DNA of 64,000 nucleotides from Streptomyces sp. S.PNR 29 (GCF_030386795.1 NZ_JANUQM010000003.1:186001-250000), one strand, 5' to 3'. Shown: positions 23,895 to 33,378, counted from the first letter of the stretch. A program made the numbers and translations. Notes: a model not told the origin generated them from the letters alone.

Positions 23895-26215
23895 CCATCA
23901 CCTCTCCCGCCGAGGCCCCGGCGCCCGCCCCCTCGGCGCACGCCCTCACCGGCAAGCGGCGCATCGCCTTCGCGTCCTACGTCGACGAGAACTACCTGCC
24001 CGGCTTCCTCGTCCTGCTGCGCAGCCTCGCCCTGTCCAACCCGGGCGTGTGCGAGGACTTCGTCGTCCTCTACGACGACCTGCGCCCCGGCTCCATCGCC
24101 CGGATCCGCGCCCTGCACCCGCGCATCGTGCTGCGCCGCGTCAACGACACGCACTACGACTCGTACCAGAAGGGCGACCAGGACAACTACCTGGTCCGCA
24201 AGGCGTACTTCATCCTCGACGTCTTCCGGCTGCGCGAGTACGACACGGTCATCACCCTCGACACCGACATGGTCGTCCTCGGCGACCTGGGCGAGCTCCT
24301 CAAGCTGCGCGAGGGGCTGGCGGCCGTCCCGCAGTTCTTCTACGGACAGCACAAGCTCAACTCCGGGCTGCTCGTCATCCAGCGCGAGTACCTGTCGGAC
24401 GCGTTCTGCGCCAAGCTCGACGCCACCGGACGCAGCGGCGACTACGAACTCGACAAGCACGACCAGGGCATCCTCAACGCCGTCCTCGACGGCGACTTCA
24501 TCCGCCTCGATGCGCGCTACAACTTCGTCAAGCGACGCCTGTCCGGCGACCTGCCCGTCCCCGACGACACCGCGATCCTCCACTTCACCGGCCGGCACAA
24601 GCCGTGGCAGGGCGGCGAGGCCGGCTACAGCCAGGCGGAGGAGGTCTGGCGGTCGTACGACCTGTCCGACGCCGACTTCCACGCCGCCTACCTGGAACGG
24701 CCCGGCGGCCTCCACCACGACCTGCTCGTGCACTACGGCACCCCGCACGTGAAGCGCACCGGGAACGTGGAGTGCGCCCGCAAGGTGGCCGCCGCGCACA
24801 TCGCGGCCGGCGACTACCAGGACGCCGTCGACATCCTCAGCAGTGTCCGCATCCCGCTGGACGAGGCCTGGCCGCACGAGGTGCTCGGGCACGCCCTGAT
24901 GAGCGTCTCCCGCTACGAGGAGGCCAAGGCGCAGCTGCTGATGGCCACCGCCGCCCCCAACCGGGCCGCCACCGCCTACGCCCGCCTCGCCCAGATGGCC
25001 TGGGTGCACGGCGACCACACCGAGGCGCTGAAGTACGCCACGGCCGGCATCTCCGTCGACCCCACCCACCGCTCAAGCCGACTGTGGGCGCAGCGCGCCG
25101 CCGCCATACCGGCCCAGGAACAGGGCGCCGCCGACCAGCAGCTCGCCCACGTCGCCTTCTACATGGACCGGCAGGGCAACGCGGGCGACAAACTGCTCCC
25201 GGAGACCGTGCGGCTGTCCTTCGGCCCCGACACCACCTCCCGCCGCTGGCACTCCGTCCACGCCCACCGCCTGTTCGACAAGGCCGCCCTGGACCGCGTC
25301 AACGCCCGGCGCGGCCTGGTCATCGGCGGTGGCGGGCTGTTCATCCCGGACACCATGCCCAACGGCAACAGCGCCTGGCAGTGGAACGTGCCCGACGAAC
25401 ACCTGGCCGGCATCGACGTGCCGATCGCCGTCTTCGCGGTCGGCTTCAACGCCTTCGACGGCCAGTCGTACCGGGCCGAGCGCTTCCGCTCGTCACTGCG
25501 TCTGCTGGTGGAGAAGTCCGCCTTCTTCGGGCTGCGCAACCACGGCTCGATCGAGAAGGTGCGCGCCATGCTGCCCGCCCGCCTGCACGACAAGGTGCGC
25601 TTCCAGCCGTGCCCCACCACGGTCAGCCGCCAGCTCGTGCCGGGCTGGCGGGACCCGCTCCACCGCGACGACACCATCCTGATCAACGCCGCCTACGACC
25701 GGGCCGGTCTGCGTTTCGGCCACGACTACGGCTACTTCCTGGCCCAGATGGCCCAGGCCGTCCGCGACCTCGGCGAGCTCGCCGAGGTGCGGTGTGTGGC
25801 GCACTCGCTCGACGACGAGAAGATCGCCTTCGACCTGCGCCGTGAGCACGGCATCTCGATGCCCGTCATCCCGATGTACGACTTCGAGAACGACGAGATC
25901 CGCGACCTGTACGCCCGCACCAAGCTGGTGATCGGCATGCGCGGCCACGCCGGGATGATCCCCTTCGGCGTCGGCACACCCATCATCAGCCTGATCTCGC
26001 ACCCGAAGATGGCGTACTTCCTGCGGGACATCGACCGGCCCGAGTGGGGCGTGTCCGTGCACGACCGCCACCTGGCCGCCCGGCTCGTGGAACGCGCCCG
26101 GGACCTGCTCGCCGACCACGCGGCGACCGTCGCCGACGTGCACGGCCGGCAGCAGGAGCTGTGGAAGGTCACCGAGGCCAACGCCGCCGACCTGCGCATC
26201 ATCCTGGGCGGCTGA
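23891..26215 (+). CDS. Bifunctional GT8 glycosyltransferase - polysaccharide pyruvyltransferase fusion
   Basis: 774 residues. The N-terminal part is a GT8 glycosyltransferase (FASYVDENYLPGFLVLLRSL; TLDTDMVVLGD with the DxD motif; HKLNSGLLVIQREYL; HDQGILNAVL; LHFTGRHKPW). The middle 300-400 region resembles TPR helices. The C-terminal half matches polysaccharide pyruvyltransferases (DRQGNAGDKLLPETVRL; LVIGGGGLFIPD; RNHGSIEKV; IGMRGHAGMIPFGVGTPII). It may add a sugar and then ketal-pyruvylate it or a neighbour. ATG 23891 overlaps the preceding stop (ATGA). Confidence 0.8.
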   Translation: MTITSPAEAPAPAPSAHALTGKRRIAFASYVDENYLPGFLVLLRSLALSNPGVCEDFVVLYDDLRPGSIARIRALHPRIVLRRVNDTHYDSYQKGDQDNYLVRKAYFILDVFRLREYDTVITLDTDMVVLGDLGELLKLREGLAAVPQFFYGQHKLNSGLLVIQREYLSDAFCAKLDATGRSGDYELDKHDQGILNAVLDGDFIRLDARYNFVKRRLSGDLPVPDDTAILHFTGRHKPWQGGEAGYSQAEEVWRSYDLSDADFHAAYLERPGGLHHDLLVHYGTPHVKRTGNVECARKVAAAHIAAGDYQDAVDILSSVRIPLDEAWPHEVLGHALMSVSRYEEAKAQLLMATAAPNRAATAYARLAQMAWVHGDHTEALKYATAGISVDPTHRSSRLWAQRAAAIPAQEQGAADQQLAHVAFYMDRQGNAGDKLLPETVRLSFGPDTTSRRWHSVHAHRLFDKAALDRVNARRGLVIGGGGLFIPDTMPNGNSAWQWNVPDEHLAGIDVPIAVFAVGFNAFDGQSYRAERFRSSLRLLVEKSAFFGLRNHGSIEKVRAMLPARLHDKVRFQPCPTTVSRQLVPGWRDPLHRDDTILINAAYDRAGLRFGHDYGYFLAQMAQAVRDLGELAEVRCVAHSLDDEKIAFDLRREHGISMPVIPMYDFENDEIRDLYARTKLVIGMRGHAGMIPFGVGTPIISLISHPKMAYFLRDIDRPEWGVSVHDRHLAARLVERARDLLADHAATVADVHGRQQELWKVTEANAADLRIILGG

Positions 26216-26218
26216 GCC

Positions 26219-27913
26219 GTGCCGACCGCCCTGGCCGACGCGCCCGCCACGGCCGGGCCCAGCGTCCGCCGGTCACCCCTGTGGTGGCCGGTGGTCGCCC
26301 TGCCCGCCGCGGCGGCCGTGGTGTACACCGTGGCCACGCGGCGGCTCACCGGCGACCTGCACTACGTCCTCGCCGCCCTGCGCAGCGGCAGGGCGGCCGG
26401 CTACTCCCCGTCCGAGGTCTTCACCCACCGGCCGTTCTTCTACCGCTGGTTCATCGCGATCCTCGACCGCCTCACCTCCTTCGGCGATACGACGACGCGC
26501 GAGACCCTGATGGCCGCGGCGGGCGTGCTGCTCGCCGCCGCGGCCGCCTGCGCCCTGTACGCGACGCTGCTGCGCCGGGTCACCGGCCGCGAGGCGGCCC
26601 TCACCGCGGGCTCGGTCGGCCTCGCCCTCGCGCTGGCCCCCCGCAACGACTTCCTCCAGCCGGAGTGGGCGGCGGCGGTGCTGACGGTGTTCGCGATCGC
26701 CGCGGCACTGGGCCCACCGCGTCCGTGGCCGGCGGCCCTGCTCGCCGCCCTGCCCCTCGGCCTCGCGGTGATGATGAAGTACTCCACCGCAGCCACGGCC
26801 GCGATCGGGGTGCTGCTCGTGTACGCCGTGGACCGGGGCCGGGCGCTGAGGGTCACCCTTGTCGCGGTCCCCACGGCATTGGCCCTGTTCGGGCTGAGCC
26901 TGCTCGCCGGGTCCCACGAGTGGCAGTGGACCGAGGACATGCCGCAGATCAACCAGTCGGCCCTCAGCCGCACCGGCATCCGCCCGTCCTTCGTCCTCGA
27001 ACGCTCGGTGGACTTCCTGGCCGACCGGGCCGTGGTCAGCCCGGTGCTGCTGCTCCTGCCGGGCGCGCTGCTGCTGGTCCTGACCCGTTCGCAGGGCCGG
27101 GCCCGCCGCACCGAACTGCTTGTGCTGACCCTGGTCATCGGCCTCGCCGCCCAGGCGGTCGTGATCGTGCAGGGCAACTGGTTCCTGTACCACGGCGCCC
27201 AGATGCCGGTGCTGGCCGCGGCGGTGTGGGGGCTGGCGGTCGGGGGCGCCCGTCGCTCGCCCCCGTGGTGCTTCGGCGCGGTGTCACTGCTGTACGGGGC
27301 GCTGCCGGTGCTGTACGCGCAGGCGCCGACCGAGCTGCAACGCCCCGGCGTGGCCGGGACGCTGGCCCTTCTCGCCATGTTCGCGGCGGCGGTGGACACG
27401 TTCCGTGCGCGGAGCCGGCGCCGCCCGGCACGCGCGGTGTGGCTGCTCGCCCTGACCGGCGTGGTCTGCCTGGCCGCTAGCAGCTGGCCCGGCGCCCCGC
27501 ACCTGGTGCAGTACGGCAAGGTCAGAATGACCAGCGCCGAGTACCTGGCCGAGATGCGGCGCACCGAGGCGGAGGCGGACCGGCTGCGCGCCGAGATGCC
27601 GGCGGACGCGCCCGTCCTCTACCTCGCCTTCGGCGACACGACGTACTACGTCGACCACCCGGCCCGCTGCCGCTACCCGATCGCCACGTTCCTCCAGCGC
27701 ACCCGCTACCTCCCCGACGTCGCCCAGTTGCCCTCCTTCCGTGAGAACGCCGGCTGCGTCGACCACACCCCGGCGCCCTACGCGGTCCTGGACCGCACCT
27801 GGTTCCGCCCCGGCAAGATCGACCCGGCCCTCTGGCGCCGGATCACCGCCGTGTACGACTGCCCACCCGCGAGCACCGGCACCAAGACGGTGCTGTGCGT
27901 ACGGCGCGACTGA
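26219..27913 (+). CDS. Polytopic GT39-type membrane glycosyltransferase
   Basis: 564 residues from GTG 26219, three bases after the previous stop. Roughly ten transmembrane segments run from residue 20 to about 410, followed by a soluble C-terminal domain of about 140 residues (LYLAFGDTTYYVDHPARCRYP). The early external loop HRPFFYRWFIAILD fits the acidic/His first loop of PMT/ArnT-like (GT-C) enzymes that use polyprenyl-phosphate sugars. It probably acts at the outer membrane face on the wall polymer, in concert with the GtrA/GT2 pair downstream. Confidence 0.7.
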   Translation: MPTALADAPATAGPSVRRSPLWWPVVALPAAAAVVYTVATRRLTGDLHYVLAALRSGRAAGYSPSEVFTHRPFFYRWFIAILDRLTSFGDTTTRETLMAAAGVLLAAAAACALYATLLRRVTGREAALTAGSVGLALALAPRNDFLQPEWAAAVLTVFAIAAALGPPRPWPAALLAALPLGLAVMMKYSTAATAAIGVLLVYAVDRGRALRVTLVAVPTALALFGLSLLAGSHEWQWTEDMPQINQSALSRTGIRPSFVLERSVDFLADRAVVSPVLLLLPGALLLVLTRSQGRARRTELLVLTLVIGLAAQAVVIVQGNWFLYHGAQMPVLAAAVWGLAVGGARRSPPWCFGAVSLLYGALPVLYAQAPTELQRPGVAGTLALLAMFAAAVDTFRARSRRRPARAVWLLALTGVVCLAASSWPGAPHLVQYGKVRMTSAEYLAEMRRTEAEADRLRAEMPADAPVLYLAFGDTTYYVDHPARCRYPIATFLQRTRYLPDVAQLPSFRENAGCVDHTPAPYAVLDRTWFRPGKIDPALWRRITAVYDCPPASTGTKTVLCVRRD

Positions 27914-27945
27914 GGGGGTGTTGCCCACCCACCCGTCTCGGTCGG

Positions 27946-28012
27946 CCAGGAGGCGACCGACCAGGGCCCGCCGGGGCTTTGGGGCGGAGTCCCAAGGGCG
28001 GTCACCGCCTGG
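27946..28012. terminator. Imperfect inverted repeat between convergent genes
   Basis: CCAGGAGGCGACCG (27946-27959) pairs with CGGTCACCGCCTGG (27999-28012) at 12 of 14 positions, with a GC-rich interior. It lies between the convergent GT39 and oxidoreductase genes and may terminate both. Confidence 0.4.
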
Positions 28013-28041
28013 TCGGCCGAGGCGGGCGGCCGGTGCCCGGA

Positions 28042-29301
28042 TCAGCGCAGCCCCAGTGCGGCCGTCACCTTCCTCGCCAGGGCCACCGAGTAGCTCTGCC
28101 CCCGGTCCTGCGGATAGATCTGGGCCATCGTCGCCAGCGTGACCCGGCTCATCGGCGTGTCGTGGGGCGGGATCAGGGAGCGGTACTCCGGCGTCACCAC
28201 CGGCTGTGCGAAGCCGGCCTTCGAGAAGTGCCAGTTCTTGATCCAGGACTCGTCGAAGGCGGGATTGATCCGCCGCAGGTACGGGAGGAACGCCGTCAGC
28301 AGCTCGGCCGGCTCGGTCGTGAACCGCCAGTCGTCGCGCTCCACGTAGTTGCCCACGTAGACGATGTGCCGGCCGCCGTACACGGACGGGTCGATCATCT
28401 TCGTGTGCTCGACCACCGCGAGGAACGGGAAGTCCGGCTCGTTGATGTTGAGCCAGTAGTACGGGATCACGCTGCGGTCCAGCTCCAGCACGAAGCAGGT
28501 CGCCCCCAGGTACTGGTTCTTCCAGACCGTGTCGTCGGCCGGCAGCCCGGCCGCCCTGGCGAAGGCGGGCTGCGGAGTGGTGACGATCAGCTGGTCGAAC
28601 TCGTACACCGAGCCGTCGGCGCAGCGCACCGACGCCAGCTCGTCCTGCCGTATGGACTGAACCGCCTTGCCGAACTCCACCTTGCCGCCCCGCTCCTCCA
28701 CACCGTCCCGCAGCGCCGCGTACACCCGCTCGAACCCGCCGTCCACATAGCCGAGTTCGAACGTACGGCAGTGGATACGGGCCCACAGCCACGCCATCGA
28801 CACCCGCTCCGCCCGGTCGCCGAACTTGCCGCGCAGCAGCGGCTCCCAGATCGCCGCCGTCGCCCTGCGGCCCGCCCACCGGCGCAACCAGGCCAAGGCC
28901 GTACGGTCGTTGAACCGCTCCCCGCCCCGCACCGCCTTCAGCACCGCCGACGACCCGGCGAACCGCACCGCGTCCAGCGGGGAGAACTCCGGGAAGCGCA
29001 GCATGTCGAGCGGAGTGGTGAAGTCGATCAGCTGCCCGCCGCGGAAGATGCCCGTCGTCGGCTTGTGGAAGCGCAGCGCGTCCCCGAGCCCCAGCTCCCC
29101 GATCAGGGCGATCATGTCCCGGTCGCTGCGGAAGATGTGGTGGTAGTAGCGCTCCAGCGGCACGCCGCCCACCTCCAGCGAGGAGGCCAGCCCGCCCAGT
29201 TCGCCGGCCGCCTCCAGCACGGTGACCCGGTGGCCGGCGCGTACGGCGTCCCAGGCGGCGGTCAGCCCGGTGGCGCCCGCGCCGATGATGCCGAGGTTCA
29301 T
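28042..29301 (-). CDS. FAD-dependent amine-oxidase-like / UDP-galactopyranose-mutase-like oxidoreductase
   Basis: 419 residues from ATG 29301. It has the N-terminal Rossmann motif LGIIGAGATGLTAAWDAVRAG with the acidic VLEAAGELGGLA, a YYHHIF segment, LLRGKFGDRAERVS, and a C-terminal VARL-type FAD segment. The protoporphyrinogen-oxidase-like/NAD(P)-binding fold is common in exopolysaccharide loci, where members modify nucleotide or lipid-linked sugars. The stop codon of this gene lies on the far side of a GtrA gene that overlaps its start (ATGA), so the three are one operon. The actual substrate is unknown. Confidence 0.72.
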   Translation of the reverse strand: MNLGIIGAGATGLTAAWDAVRAGHRVTVLEAAGELGGLASSLEVGGVPLERYYHHIFRSDRDMIALIGELGLGDALRFHKPTTGIFRGGQLIDFTTPLDMLRFPEFSPLDAVRFAGSSAVLKAVRGGERFNDRTALAWLRRWAGRRATAAIWEPLLRGKFGDRAERVSMAWLWARIHCRTFELGYVDGGFERVYAALRDGVEERGGKVEFGKAVQSIRQDELASVRCADGSVYEFDQLIVTTPQPAFARAAGLPADDTVWKNQYLGATCFVLELDRSVIPYYWLNINEPDFPFLAVVEHTKMIDPSVYGGRHIVYVGNYVERDDWRFTTEPAELLTAFLPYLRRINPAFDESWIKNWHFSKAGFAQPVVTPEYRSLIPPHDTPMSRVTLATMAQIYPQDRGQSYSVALARKVTAALGLR

Positions 29302-29711
29302 GCGAAGCTCCACTTTCTGTTGAGCACGAACTGGAGCGCCAGAACCAGCGGCAGCGAACCCGCCTTGACGAGGTCGGCGTCGATCCCCAGTGAGTCGGTG
29401 AAGACGAGGAAGAGCAGGTTCGTCAGGGCGATCCCGGTCAGCCCGACGGCGTAGAAGCGCAGGAAGCGCAGGACGATCCGGTCGCGCCGCTCGAAGGTGA
29501 ACAGCGCGTTGAGGACGAAGTTGTTGGTGATGCCGAGCGTGGTGCTGACGGCGTTGGCGATCTGCTCGTCCAGGCCCGCCGAGTTGTGCAGCAGCAGGAA
29601 GAGCAGCAGGTCGAGCGCGACGCCGCTGCCGCCGATCAGGGTGTAGCGCAGCAGCTGCCGCAGGGTTCCCCGGGCCGGGACGGTCCCGGCCGGGGTCTCA
29701 GTCGTCGTCAT
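29298..29711 (-). CDS. GtrA-family membrane protein
   Basis: 137 residues with four hydrophobic segments. Typical GtrA features are an N-terminal QLLRYTLIGGSGVALDLLLF, NAVSTTLGITNNFVLNALFTF, and the C-terminal LQFVLNRKWSFA. GtrA proteins are thought to flip or help export polyprenyl-phosphate-linked sugars made by the partner GT2 enzyme. The upstream gene, which overlaps it by 14 bases, encodes such a GT2 protein. Confidence 0.85.
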   Translation of the reverse strand: MTTTETPAGTVPARGTLRQLLRYTLIGGSGVALDLLLFLLLHNSAGLDEQIANAVSTTLGITNNFVLNALFTFERRDRIVLRFLRFYAVGLTGIALTNLLFLVFTDSLGIDADLVKAGSLPLVLALQFVLNRKWSFA

Positions 29712-30726
29712 GGGACCGCTCCCGCTGGTCCGCGCCGATCACCTCGCGCACGAGGTACAGCGGACGCCCCTGCGCCTCGCTGTAGATGCGCCCGATGTAC
29801 GCGCCGATGACCCCCAGGGACAGCATCTGGGTGCCGCCCAGGAACAGCACCACGACCATCAGCATCGTCCAGCCGGAGACGGTGATGTCGGGCCGGAAGA
29901 ACTTCATGAACAGCGCGTAGAGGATGCCGAGCAGCGACAGCACGAGCACCCCGAAGCCCAGCCGCGTGATCATCTTCAGCGGGGCGGTGGAGAAGCTGGT
30001 CACCCCGTCGACGGCCAGGCGGGCCATCTTGCGCAGCGGGTACTTCGTCTGGCCGGCGAAGCGCTCGTCCCGGTCGAAGGCCACCTCCCTCTGGCGGTAG
30101 CCCATGGAGGCGACGATGCCGCGCACGAAGCGGCTGCGCTCGCGGTACTTGCGCAGCTCGTCGGCGACCCGTCGGTCGAGGAGCCGGAAGTCCCCGGTGT
30201 CCAGCGGGATGTCCACGTCCGTGGAGGCGCGCAGGACGCGGTAGTACAGGTGGGCGGTGGCCCGTTTGAACGCGGTGTCCCGCCGGCTGCGGCGGCGCGC
30301 GTGCACGATCTCGGCGCCCTCCAGCCAGGCGTCCACCAGCTCCAGGCTGACCCGCGGCGGGTCCTGCAGGTCGGTGTCCATGACGATCACCGCGTCGCCG
30401 CGGGCCAGGTCCAGGCCCGCGGTGATGGCGATCTGGTGCCCGAAGTTGCGGGCGAAGTCGACCACCCGGACCCGCCCGTCGTGCTCCGCGAGGTCCTTGA
30501 GGAGGGCGAGCGAGCCGTCGGAGGAGCCGTCGTTGACGTAGATCAGCTCGAAGTCGAGCTCCGCACGGCCGGCGAGCGCGGCCGTCAGCTCGGCGTGGAA
30601 CGCCGCGATGCCGTCCTGCTCGTTGTAGACGGGCAGCACGTACGAGACCAGTGCCCGCCGGGCCGGCTCCACCGGCGCGAGGGCCAGGGGAGCCGGCGCG
30701 GACGGGCGGATGTCCTGCTGCGTCAT
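29698..30726 (-). CDS. GT2 polyprenyl-phosphate glycosyltransferase (GtrB/DPM1-like)
   Basis: 342 residues. The GT-A domain has VLPVYNEQDGIAAF, YVNDGSSDGSL and VIMDTDLQDPP (DxD). GFRLLDR- and KYRERSRFVRGI-type segments follow, and two C-terminal transmembrane helices (around 245-320) as in GtrB proteins. It should load a sugar onto polyprenyl phosphate on the cytoplasmic side; GtrA then presents it to a GT-C enzyme such as the GT39-like protein of this locus. ATG 30726. Confidence 0.88.
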   Translation of the reverse strand: MTQQDIRPSAPAPLALAPVEPARRALVSYVLPVYNEQDGIAAFHAELTAALAGRAELDFELIYVNDGSSDGSLALLKDLAEHDGRVRVVDFARNFGHQIAITAGLDLARGDAVIVMDTDLQDPPRVSLELVDAWLEGAEIVHARRRSRRDTAFKRATAHLYYRVLRASTDVDIPLDTGDFRLLDRRVADELRKYRERSRFVRGIVASMGYRQREVAFDRDERFAGQTKYPLRKMARLAVDGVTSFSTAPLKMITRLGFGVLVLSLLGILYALFMKFFRPDITVSGWTMLMVVVLFLGGTQMLSLGVIGAYIGRIYSEAQGRPLYLVREVIGADQRERSHDDD

Positions 30727-30856
30727 CTGCGCCCGCCCGCCGAGTCGTCGAACGGGCCGGGCGTGAAAGCTGTTTGTACCATTCGGGGAAGCTATGGAGA
30801 CTTTGTTAACCCCGCCCGAACACTCCGCTGCGGAAGCAGGTCTTCCCCGTTGCGCT

Positions 30857-32203
30857 TCACTTCCTGCGCACGGCGCGCTTGAGATTGCGTGCCTTGCGCG
30901 CCATCCGGCGCACGGCCGCGTTGCGCGGCAGGAACGACAGCTGGGCCGGCACCCCGCCCGGCAGCCCCAGTGATGTCAGCCGCTTCTTCTTGAAGTACCG
31001 CCAGGTGTGCTCGTCCAGCCGGTCCGTCAGGTACTGCTCGGCCTCGGCCCGCAGCTCCGGCAGGATCTTCGGCTGCATCGCGTACCCGACCACCCGTACC
31101 AGCTCGGCGAGCGCGTCGGTGTCCATGCTCGGGCGCTGCTCGTGCACGGCCGCGCGGTCGGTCAGCTCGGGCAGCAGCGCGTCGACGATGGTGACGGGGA
31201 CGCGGTTGCTGTTCTCGTACGGCGTCAGCCGGTCCAGCAGCGTGTCGGTGCCGACCCGGGCGACCGGCAGGCCGTACAGCGCGGACGCGGTGAGCAGGCC
31301 GGTGGAGAAGCAGCCGACGACCAGCTCCGGACGCATCCGCTGGTACAGCACCTCGGCCAGGACCGGGGTGTCCAGGACGGTGAGGTCGACGCCGAGCCGG
31401 TCGGCCTCCTGCTCCAGGGTGCGGGTGAAACGGGCCGGGGCCGAGGGGTGCGGCTTGAACACCACGCGGGTGTGACCCAGGTTGACGGCGCCCTTCAGCA
31501 TCCGCACATGCAGGTTCTCCTCCTGCTCGGCGGAGAGGATGTTCAGCGCGGACAGGTACTGGCCGAGCAGCAGCGCGGGCTCCTCGGATTCCTTGGCGTA
31601 CGGCAGATCGGCGCCGGTGTCGACCAGTTCGGCGAGCACCTTGGTGAACGCGGCCGTCGGCACGACCTCCGGCTCCACACCGAACTCGGTCAGCAGCAGC
31701 GGCCTGAGCCCCGGCACCAGGTCCAGGTGGAGCAGCCGCTCGATGCGCGTGCCGACCAGCGGGTCGATCTTGTTGCGGGTGGGGCCGTAGCTCATCAGGC
31801 CGTCCGCGTAGACCGTGACGGGCGCCTCGGGGAAGATCTGCGCCACACCCAGCGCCGGGTGCACCTGGATCGACTCCACGGCGAGTGCCACGTCGTCGTC
31901 GCCGAGCCGCCAGGCCAGCCGCAAGTACCGTTCCCACATGGGCACGTCGTCCATGCGCGGCGACCAACCGCCCGGATGGAAGGGGAAGATGGCCTCGTTC
32001 CACGACACGACGTCGTCGAACCGCCCCCGCAGATGCTCGAACCCGGGCATCTCGTTCACGGCCGGGGCCGTCTCCGGATTCGTCGCGTTGTTGGAGACCA
32101 GCAGGATCCGCCGGTCGGCGGGGGCGAAGCAGCCGGCGTCGAGGGCGGCGGCGAGCGTGGCGGTGCCGTACAGCGTCGACGCCATGAAGATCTGCGTGGT
32201 CAC
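30857..32203 (-). CDS. Alpha-2,8-polysialyltransferase-like glycosyltransferase
   Basis: 448 residues from GTG 32203, which overlaps the preceding stop (GTGA). The GT-B-like C-terminal half shows TRVVFKPHPSAPARF and the VGCFSTGLLTASALYGLPVA motif, the HP and S/TST-type motifs of the bacterial polysialyltransferase family. The N-terminal IFMASTLYGTATLAAALDAG is also typical. It presumably transfers CMP-activated ulosonic acid residues onto the wall glycopolymer. Linkage and acceptor cannot be read from the sequence. Confidence 0.75.
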   Translation of the reverse strand: MTTQIFMASTLYGTATLAAALDAGCFAPADRRILLVSNNATNPETAPAVNEMPGFEHLRGRFDDVVSWNEAIFPFHPGGWSPRMDDVPMWERYLRLAWRLGDDDVALAVESIQVHPALGVAQIFPEAPVTVYADGLMSYGPTRNKIDPLVGTRIERLLHLDLVPGLRPLLLTEFGVEPEVVPTAAFTKVLAELVDTGADLPYAKESEEPALLLGQYLSALNILSAEQEENLHVRMLKGAVNLGHTRVVFKPHPSAPARFTRTLEQEADRLGVDLTVLDTPVLAEVLYQRMRPELVVGCFSTGLLTASALYGLPVARVGTDTLLDRLTPYENSNRVPVTIVDALLPELTDRAAVHEQRPSMDTDALAELVRVVGYAMQPKILPELRAEAEQYLTDRLDEHTWRYFKKKRLTSLGLPGGVPAQLSFLPRNAAVRRMARKARNLKRAVRRK

Positions 32204-33180
32204 GCCGCCACCTCCGTCGCCGGAACCGGACGGCGGCGCAGCCGGCGCAGCCGCGTGGCGCGCTCGGCGTCCATCGAGTCGAGCACCTCGTCGAGCGCGT
32301 CCTGCGGCATGCGCCGCAGCGCGGCGGTGCTCATCGACTTCAGTTTTCTGGCCACGGTCGGCTCGAACCTTTCGATGGAGCCAAGATGGTGGGAAATGAT
32401 GGCGCAATAGGTGCGCATGGCCTTCGGCAGCAGATTCTTCGCGTCCGGATCCTCGGCGGTTTCCTGGATGACCTGGTCGAACGCGCGAATGAAATCGAGT
32501 TGCCGGGCGTCCCCGATCTGCGTCAGCGACGAGGACACTCCGCGCCGGTAGAACACACCGAGCAGTCCGGTCACCGCGAAGGATTCCGCCTCCCGGTGCA
32601 GCTTCCAGATCCACGGCCGGTCCTCGGCCGTGCGCAGCCCGTCGGTGAAGTGCAGCAGGCCGCGGTCGACCAGCCGGCGGTGGTAGATGCCCGCCCAGGC
32701 GTAGGCGTAGTCGACGGAGGTGGTCCGGTGGGCGGGCAGGATGGCCTCGCGCGGGTTCAGCACCGTGTTGCGCCGGCCGTACGGCACCCGGTGCACGGAG
32801 CGGGCCCGCGCGGTGCACTGCACATGGTCGGTGCGTACGAAGTCGCAGCCCAGTTCCTCGATCCTGGCGACCAACTGGGCGTAGTAGCCGGGGGCGAGCC
32901 AGTCGTCACCGTCCAGGAACGTGAGGTACTCGCCGCGTGCCCGGTCGATGCCGGTGTTGCGGGCGGTCGCCAGGCCGCCGTTCTGCTCGTGTCTGACCAG
33001 CACCGCCCCCGGCAGCTCGCGCTCCGCGCGCGCGAGGATGTCCGGGGTCCCGTCGGTCGAGCAGTCGTCGACGAGAATGAATTCGAAGTCCTCACGCGCG
33101 TTCGCGCGCAGACTCCTCAGGGCATCGGGGACGTATTGCTGCACGTTGTAGAACGGCACGATGACGGAGAGCTTGAGCAC
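32200..33180 (-). CDS. GT2-family glycosyltransferase
   Basis: 326 residues from GTG 33180. The N-terminus LKLSVIVPFYNVQQYVPDAL, the FILVDDCSTDGTPDIL segment and YLTFLDGDDWLAPGYY (DxD) define a GT-A inverting enzyme of the capsule/teichoic-acid type. The C-terminal half (AEDRPWIWKLHREAESF; the catalytic ED base) is as in teichoic-acid and galactan transferases. It is the first gene of a minus-strand operon with the polysialyltransferase-like gene and seems to be translated from a leaderless mRNA (CCTAGCGTC ends six bases before the GTG). Confidence 0.82.
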   Translation of the reverse strand: MLKLSVIVPFYNVQQYVPDALRSLRANAREDFEFILVDDCSTDGTPDILARAERELPGAVLVRHEQNGGLATARNTGIDRARGEYLTFLDGDDWLAPGYYAQLVARIEELGCDFVRTDHVQCTARARSVHRVPYGRRNTVLNPREAILPAHRTTSVDYAYAWAGIYHRRLVDRGLLHFTDGLRTAEDRPWIWKLHREAESFAVTGLLGVFYRRGVSSSLTQIGDARQLDFIRAFDQVIQETAEDPDAKNLLPKAMRTYCAIISHHLGSIERFEPTVARKLKSMSTAALRRMPQDALDEVLDSMDAERATRLRRLRRRPVPATEVAA

Positions 33181-33186
33181 ACACCT

Positions 33187-33195
33187 GACGCTAGG
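33187..33195 (-). promoter_or_regulatory. Putative -10 region of a leaderless promoter (minus strand)
   Basis: On the minus strand CCTAGCGTC ends six bases before the GTG at 33180. The same nine bases at the same distance precede the divergent gene at 33379, which supports a real TAGCGT -10 element with transcription starting at or near the start codon. Confidence 0.5.
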
Positions 33196-33363
33196 CGGAA
33201 CCCCGGCCTTCGTCTTTACCTGTGATTTGACGCCGGGTGAACGAGATGTGGCGGGGCCGTGAAGCGGACGCTTTTGTGGACGCCGGACGGCCTGATTCGC
33301 CATTCGGCGATGTGCTGTTAACCGTTTGTTGCATTCGGGTTGGGCGGAACCTAGAAATGGCTT

Positions 33364-33372
33364 CCTAGCGTC
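33364..33372 (+). promoter_or_regulatory. Putative -10 region of a leaderless promoter (plus strand)
   Basis: CCTAGCGTC ends six bases before GTG 33379, mirroring the element before the divergent gene. No Shine-Dalgarno sequence is visible between it and the start codon, consistent with a leaderless transcript. Confidence 0.5.
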
Positions 33373-33378
33373 TTCGGT

